Shown: positions 5,673-8,678 of the stretch, one piece after another
Layout: the number at the start of each line of letters is the position of its first letter
Position numbering within the stretch: position 1 is the stretch's first letter
Assembly (NCBI GenBank): GCA_022842805.1
Contig: JALHOX010000048.1
Coordinates: 1 to 8,678, forward strand
Direction of reading: 5' to 3'
DNA from: Phycisphaerae bacterium
GTDB taxonomy: Bacteria > Planctomycetota > Phycisphaerae > UBA1845 > Fen-1342
Length of the DNA: 8,678 nucleotides
Notes under the pieces: generated by a model
Database searches by the model: none
Told to the model about the DNA's origin: nothing
What the model saw: only the letters and a program-made list of their open reading frames with translations
Position numbers and translations under genes: made by a program

Positions 5673-6389
5673 TCAGGTCTGCAACGCGCCGTTTTCGAGC
5701 ACCAGCATCCGATCCGCCGATTTGGTCAACTGCATGTCGTGGGTCACCATGACGATCGTCTGACCGCTGCGGTGCAGGTCATGAAGCAGAGCCATGATTT
5801 TCGCCCCCGATTCGGCGTCGAGGTTGCCCGTCGGCTCATCCGCCAGCAGCAAGAGCGGCTTATGCACGAGCGCTCGGGCGAAGGCGACCCGCTGCCGTTC
5901 GCCGCCGGAGAGCTCGGCCGGGCGATGCTTCAGCCGGGCGCCGAGGCCGATCTGTTCGAGCAGCGCAATCGCATCGCGGCGGATCGCGCCGCGCCCGCCA
6001 AACCAGCCGCTGATCGATGTGCCGACCATCCGGGTCATCAGCACGTTTTCGAGCACGCTCAGCTCGGGCAGCAGGTGATAAAACTGAAACACGAAGCCGA
6101 ACCAGCGGCGGCGCATCTCGTTGCGTTCGCGCTCGGTGGCGGGGAAGACGCTGACCTCCGGCGATTGCGGCCCGGCCGTGAGCGAGATGCGGCCGCTGTC
6201 GGGCGTGTCGAGCGCGCCCAGCAGGTGCAGCAGCGTGCTTTTGCCGCTGCCGGAGCGGCCCATGATCATCAGAAACTCGCCGCGCCGGACCGAAAGGTCG
6301 CAGCTGGTCAGCACGGGCACGACGCTGCGGCCCATGCGATAGTGCTTGCGAATCGCGGCGGCGGTGAGCAGATTGTCGGCGTTACTCAT
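5673..6389 (-). CDS. ABC transporter ATP-binding protein, LolD/MacB-type
   Basis: The 238-residue product is a complete nucleotide-binding domain. Walker A is GRSGSGKST (44-52), the Q-loop glutamine is Gln102 in FVFQFYHLLPELSVLENV, the ABC signature is LSGGERQ (160-166), Walker B is LLLLADEP (179-186) with Asp184 and Glu185, and the H-loop is His217. The FQFYHLLPELSVLENV stretch resembles the LolD family. It hydrolyses ATP at the cytoplasmic face to power the permease encoded just upstream. A possible job is releasing lipoproteins from the inner membrane; antibiotic or peptide efflux as in MacB is an alternative. Its ATG overlaps the permease stop by 8 bp (ATGAGTAA), showing translational coupling and a shared mRNA. 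A strong hairpin follows the stop. Confidence 0.93.
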   Translation of the reverse strand: MSNADNLLTAAAIRKHYRMGRSVVPVLTSCDLSVRRGEFLMIMGRSGSGKSTLLHLLGALDTPDSGRISLTAGPQSPEVSVFPATERERNEMRRRWFGFVFQFYHLLPELSVLENVLMTRMVGTSISGWFGGRGAIRRDAIALLEQIGLGARLKHRPAELSGGERQRVAFARALVHKPLLLLADEPTGNLDAESGAKIMALLHDLHRSGQTIVMVTHDMQLTKSADRMLVLENGALQT

Positions 6390-8022
6390 AGCGCAACGCC
6401 TCCACCGGCTGCATTCGCGCTGCCCGCCACGCTGCCGCCAGCGAGCCGAAAATCGCCAGCAGAATTCCGCAGACGACGATAATCGCGAAGTCGCTGGTGC
6501 GGACGGTGTTTGGGATTTCGTCGAAGGAGTAGACCGAGCGATCCCAGACCTGCCACGCCGGGTTGATGTGAATCAGCCAGGCCTGAATCTCGTTGATGTA
6601 GATGACGAACAGGTAGCCCAGCGTTCCGCCGATCGCTGCGCCGACCACGCCGATCGCGGCGCCATAGCCGACGAAGATCGCCGCCACGCCGGCCGACGAC
6701 CCGCCCAGGCTCTTCACGATGCCGATATCGCGCGTCTTCTGCAGGACGATCATGTAGAGGATGCACATCACCAACACTGCCGCAACCAGCGAAATGATCG
6801 CGAACAGGATCGTGACGAGGATGCGCTCTTTTTCGACCGGCGCGATGTAGGCCGCCTGCGACTCTTCCCACGTCTGCACGCGGATGCCGCTCAGAAGGTT
6901 TCGCTCAAACTCGCGGACGTCGGGCAGGTCCTTTTCGAGATAGCTGCGATAGTGCTGCTCGAGCCGCTCGGCCAGCTTGTTTGCGTCGACGCCGGGCTTG
7001 ATCTTGATCTGGATCTGCGAGCAACGGGCGGGGATCTTGCCGCTGTCGTCGGCCCGCTCGCCCTCGTCCATCAGCAGCAGCCGCTGCAACAAGGCGAAGT
7101 CGCAGTAGATCGTCTTGGAGTCGATCTCATAAATGCCCGTCCGCGAATCGTCGGCGTAGCGCAGCGGCACCTTGATCGGCGCGTCGACGGAGCCGCCGTC
7201 ACTGATCGGCAGCAGCGTGAGGATCGTCATGCGGCCGCGCTGCATATAGCGTCGGTAGCGGCCGTCTTTTTCGCGAAACGCGACTAGATCGCGACCGATG
7301 ATGATGCCCTCGCGCGGGTCGCCGAAGTAGCCGGCGCGGCCGACCGAGCCGTCGTCGCTCGACGGATCGTCGGTGGCGCCCTCGATGTTGACCTCAAACA
7401 GACCGGGCAGCGTGGGCAGCCCGGCTTTGCGCAAGGCGACATTCACGCCGGAGTCGACCGTCTCGCGATCTTCGATCCCGGCGGCGCGCGATTTGGCCAG
7501 CAGGTCGAGCAGGTCGGCGGGCAGAGTCACCCACATTTCACCTGGGCTGTCGGACGAAACGGGCGAACGCTCCGGATCGAAGCCCAGCTTGGGCTGTTGC
7601 TGCACGCCCAGCGTCGTGGAGCCGGGATAGTACTTTTCGTAGAAGAGGCTCTGCTTGAAGGCGTTGATGCGATAGGTCTTTTCGAGGTCGATGCCGTTCA
7701 CCTGCACGGTGTTCAGGATCGCCGTGTCCTGAAACGAGAGCAGGCCGTAGCTGAAGATCACCGGGGCCGCGGCCTCGATTTCGGGCCACTTCGAGATGTC
7801 GGTGATGAATTCGCCGTAGAGGGGAAAGCCGCGGGCCGAGTTGTTGTTGACGACGATGTCGCCCAACAGCCCGCGGGCCTTGGCTTTGATCTTGTCCAGG
7901 AAGCCGCCCATCACCGAATTGACGATGACGATCATGGCGGTGCAGAGCATCACCGCCGCGATCGCGAAATAGGCGATGCGCCGGGCGAAGAGATAGCGAA
8001 GTGTCAGAAAGAGCTTGTACAA
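6382..8022 (-). CDS. ABC transporter permease, LolC/LolE-FtsX type
   Basis: The 546-residue product has the MacB/FtsX-type plan: a first membrane helix at about 17-39 (IAYFAIAAVMLCTAMIVIVNSV), a long periplasmic domain (about 41-400), and three membrane helices at about 401-428, 444-475 and 511-534. The cytoplasmic coupling motif KTRDIGIVKSLGGS lies at 429-442 and the end is ARMQPVEALRYE, both hallmarks of LolC/E permeases. At 546 residues it is longer than typical LolC/E (about 400), mostly from periplasmic insertions. The start is the TTG at 8022: an in-frame TGA lies six codons upstream and no ATG lies in between, while MYKLFLTLRYL fits the family. It partners the overlapping ATPase gene. 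cysC ends 62 bp upstream on the same strand with no terminator seen, so co-transcription is possible. Substrate is inferred, most likely lipoproteins. Confidence 0.9.
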   Translation of the reverse strand: MYKLFLTLRYLFARRIAYFAIAAVMLCTAMIVIVNSVMGGFLDKIKAKARGLLGDIVVNNNSARGFPLYGEFITDISKWPEIEAAAPVIFSYGLLSFQDTAILNTVQVNGIDLEKTYRINAFKQSLFYEKYYPGSTTLGVQQQPKLGFDPERSPVSSDSPGEMWVTLPADLLDLLAKSRAAGIEDRETVDSGVNVALRKAGLPTLPGLFEVNIEGATDDPSSDDGSVGRAGYFGDPREGIIIGRDLVAFREKDGRYRRYMQRGRMTILTLLPISDGGSVDAPIKVPLRYADDSRTGIYEIDSKTIYCDFALLQRLLLMDEGERADDSGKIPARCSQIQIKIKPGVDANKLAERLEQHYRSYLEKDLPDVREFERNLLSGIRVQTWEESQAAYIAPVEKERILVTILFAIISLVAAVLVMCILYMIVLQKTRDIGIVKSLGGSSAGVAAIFVGYGAAIGVVGAAIGGTLGYLFVIYINEIQAWLIHINPAWQVWDRSVYSFDEIPNTVRTSDFAIIVVCGILLAIFGSLAAAWRAARMQPVEALRYE

Positions 8023-8084
8023 ACGTCCGTGTTCCGCGAATCAACTTCGCTCGGCGGCGCGACGATCTGGGGGCGAAAGGCGCA

Positions 8085-8678
8085 TCAGACCTTCGGCAGC
8101 AGACCCTTGGCCGTCAGATAGTCGAGCACCTGCTGGGCGCACTCCTGCGGCGAGTGCTTGCCCGAGGCCAGCACAATCTCGGCCTTCAGCGGAGCCTCGT
8201 AGGGGGCCGAGATGCCGGTGAATTCCTTCAGCTCGCCGGCGCGGGCTTTTTTGTAGAGGCCCTTCGGGTCGCGCGTCTCGCAGACTTCGAGCGGCGTATC
8301 GCAATAGACCTCGACGAAGGAGAGCTTGCCCGCCTCGTGAATCTGGCGCACCAGGTCGCGATCGGCGCGGTAGGGGCTGATGAAGCTGGTGCAGGTGATG
8401 ATGCTGGCGTCGGCGAAGAGCTTGGCCACCTCGCCGATGCGGCGGATGTTTTCCGTCCGATCCTCGGGCGAGAAGCCCAAGTTTTTGTTGAGCCCGTGGC
8501 GGATGTTGTCGCCGTCGAGGACGTAAGCCATGTGCCCGCGGGCGACGAGGGCGTGCTCGAGCGTGTAGGCGATGGTCGACTTGCCGGAGCCGGAGAGGCC
8601 CGTGAACCAGATCGTCGCGCCTTGCTGCTTCAGGAGCGTGTTGCGTGCGGAGCGTTCGACGTGGCCTTCGTGCCACGT
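8085..8678 (-). CDS. cysC: Adenylylsulfate (APS) kinase, 5'-truncated at the window edge
   Basis: The frame is open to the right edge; 197 residues are visible. They begin TWHEGHVERSARN, the usual front of CysC, so only a few residues are missing unless this is the CysC end of a CysN-CysC fusion. The P-loop is GLSGSGKST (27-35), followed by VLDGDNIRHGL (53-63), the FISPYRADR segment (99-107) and the DPKGLYKKARAGELKEFTGI region (137-156), all conserved in APS kinases. The enzyme phosphorylates adenosine 5'-phosphosulfate with ATP to give PAPS, the activated sulfate used for assimilation or sulfotransferases, in the cytoplasm. It ends 62 bp before the permease start. No sulfate adenylyltransferase gene is inside the window, but one would be expected just beyond the right edge. 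An ATG at 8531 lies after the P-loop and is not the start. Confidence 0.95.
   Translation of the reverse strand, partial: TWHEGHVERSARNTLLKQQGATIWFTGLSGSGKSTIAYTLEHALVARGHMAYVLDGDNIRHGLNKNLGFSPEDRTENIRRIGEVAKLFADASIITCTSFISPYRADRDLVRQIHEAGKLSFVEVYCDTPLEVCETRDPKGLYKKARAGELKEFTGISAPYEAPLKAEIVLASGKHSPQECAQQVLDYLTAKGLLPKV

Noticed and set aside
5394..6482. 362-codon + strand frame
   Set aside because: It is antisense to the ATPase and its terminator; no recognisable domain.
6346..7287. 313-codon + strand frame
   Set aside because: It is antisense to the permease, with Asp/Arg/Ala-rich shadow composition.
8531..8533. ATG at 8531 as start of cysC
   Set aside because: It would remove the P-loop GLSGSGKST, which is encoded upstream in the same open frame.

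Overview
The window is GC-rich bacterial DNA, most likely from a planctomycete of the Phycisphaerae type. The best clue is the secreted protein at 2319-3482. It pairs an FGE/sulfatase-modifying-factor fold with a C-terminal type I dockerin repeat of the 'GDxNxDxxVTVGDI...FV..L' style that is very common in that phylum. The taxonomic call is inference; there is no rRNA or tRNA in the window.

Layout. On the + strand: the 3' part of an aldehyde-dehydrogenase-superfamily gene (1-973), then, 2 bp later, a zinc-ribbon plus membrane protein that appears split by a -1 type frameshift (976-1683 and 1533-1913). A hairpin-rich intergenic stretch (1914-2318) follows, then the secreted FGE-like/dockerin gene (2319-3482) with a probable terminator (3552-3583). 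On the - strand, read from right to left: a 5'-truncated adenylylsulfate kinase gene cysC (8678-8085), an ABC permease of the LolC/LolE/FtsX class (8022-6382), its overlapping ATPase (6389-5673) and a very strong hairpin (5634-5592). After these come a helix-turn-helix regulator with a palindromic operator in its promoter (5325-4720) and an SRPBCC/AHSA1-domain protein (4515-3703).

The most notable non-coding element lies between the two convergent gene blocks. A perfect 36-bp palindrome at 3651-3686 has as its core the exact 16-bp parS sequence TGTTTCACGTGAAACA (3661-3676). This implies a ParB-family chromosome (or large-replicon) segregation site here, and so a possible origin-proximal location.

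How the genes work together. The permease and ATPase overlap by 8 bp and form one transporter, probably for lipoprotein release or macrolide/peptide-like export of the LolCDE/MacB superfamily; cysC sits 62 bp upstream in the same direction. The HTH regulator and the SRPBCC protein are a familiar regulator/effector pairing, and the palindrome over the regulator's -35 box suggests autoregulation. I found no CRISPR array, insertion sequence, prophage or clearly new multi-gene system. The parS site, the frameshifted zinc-ribbon protein, the Cys-less FGE-dockerin protein and the operator-promoter overlap are the points worth a second look.
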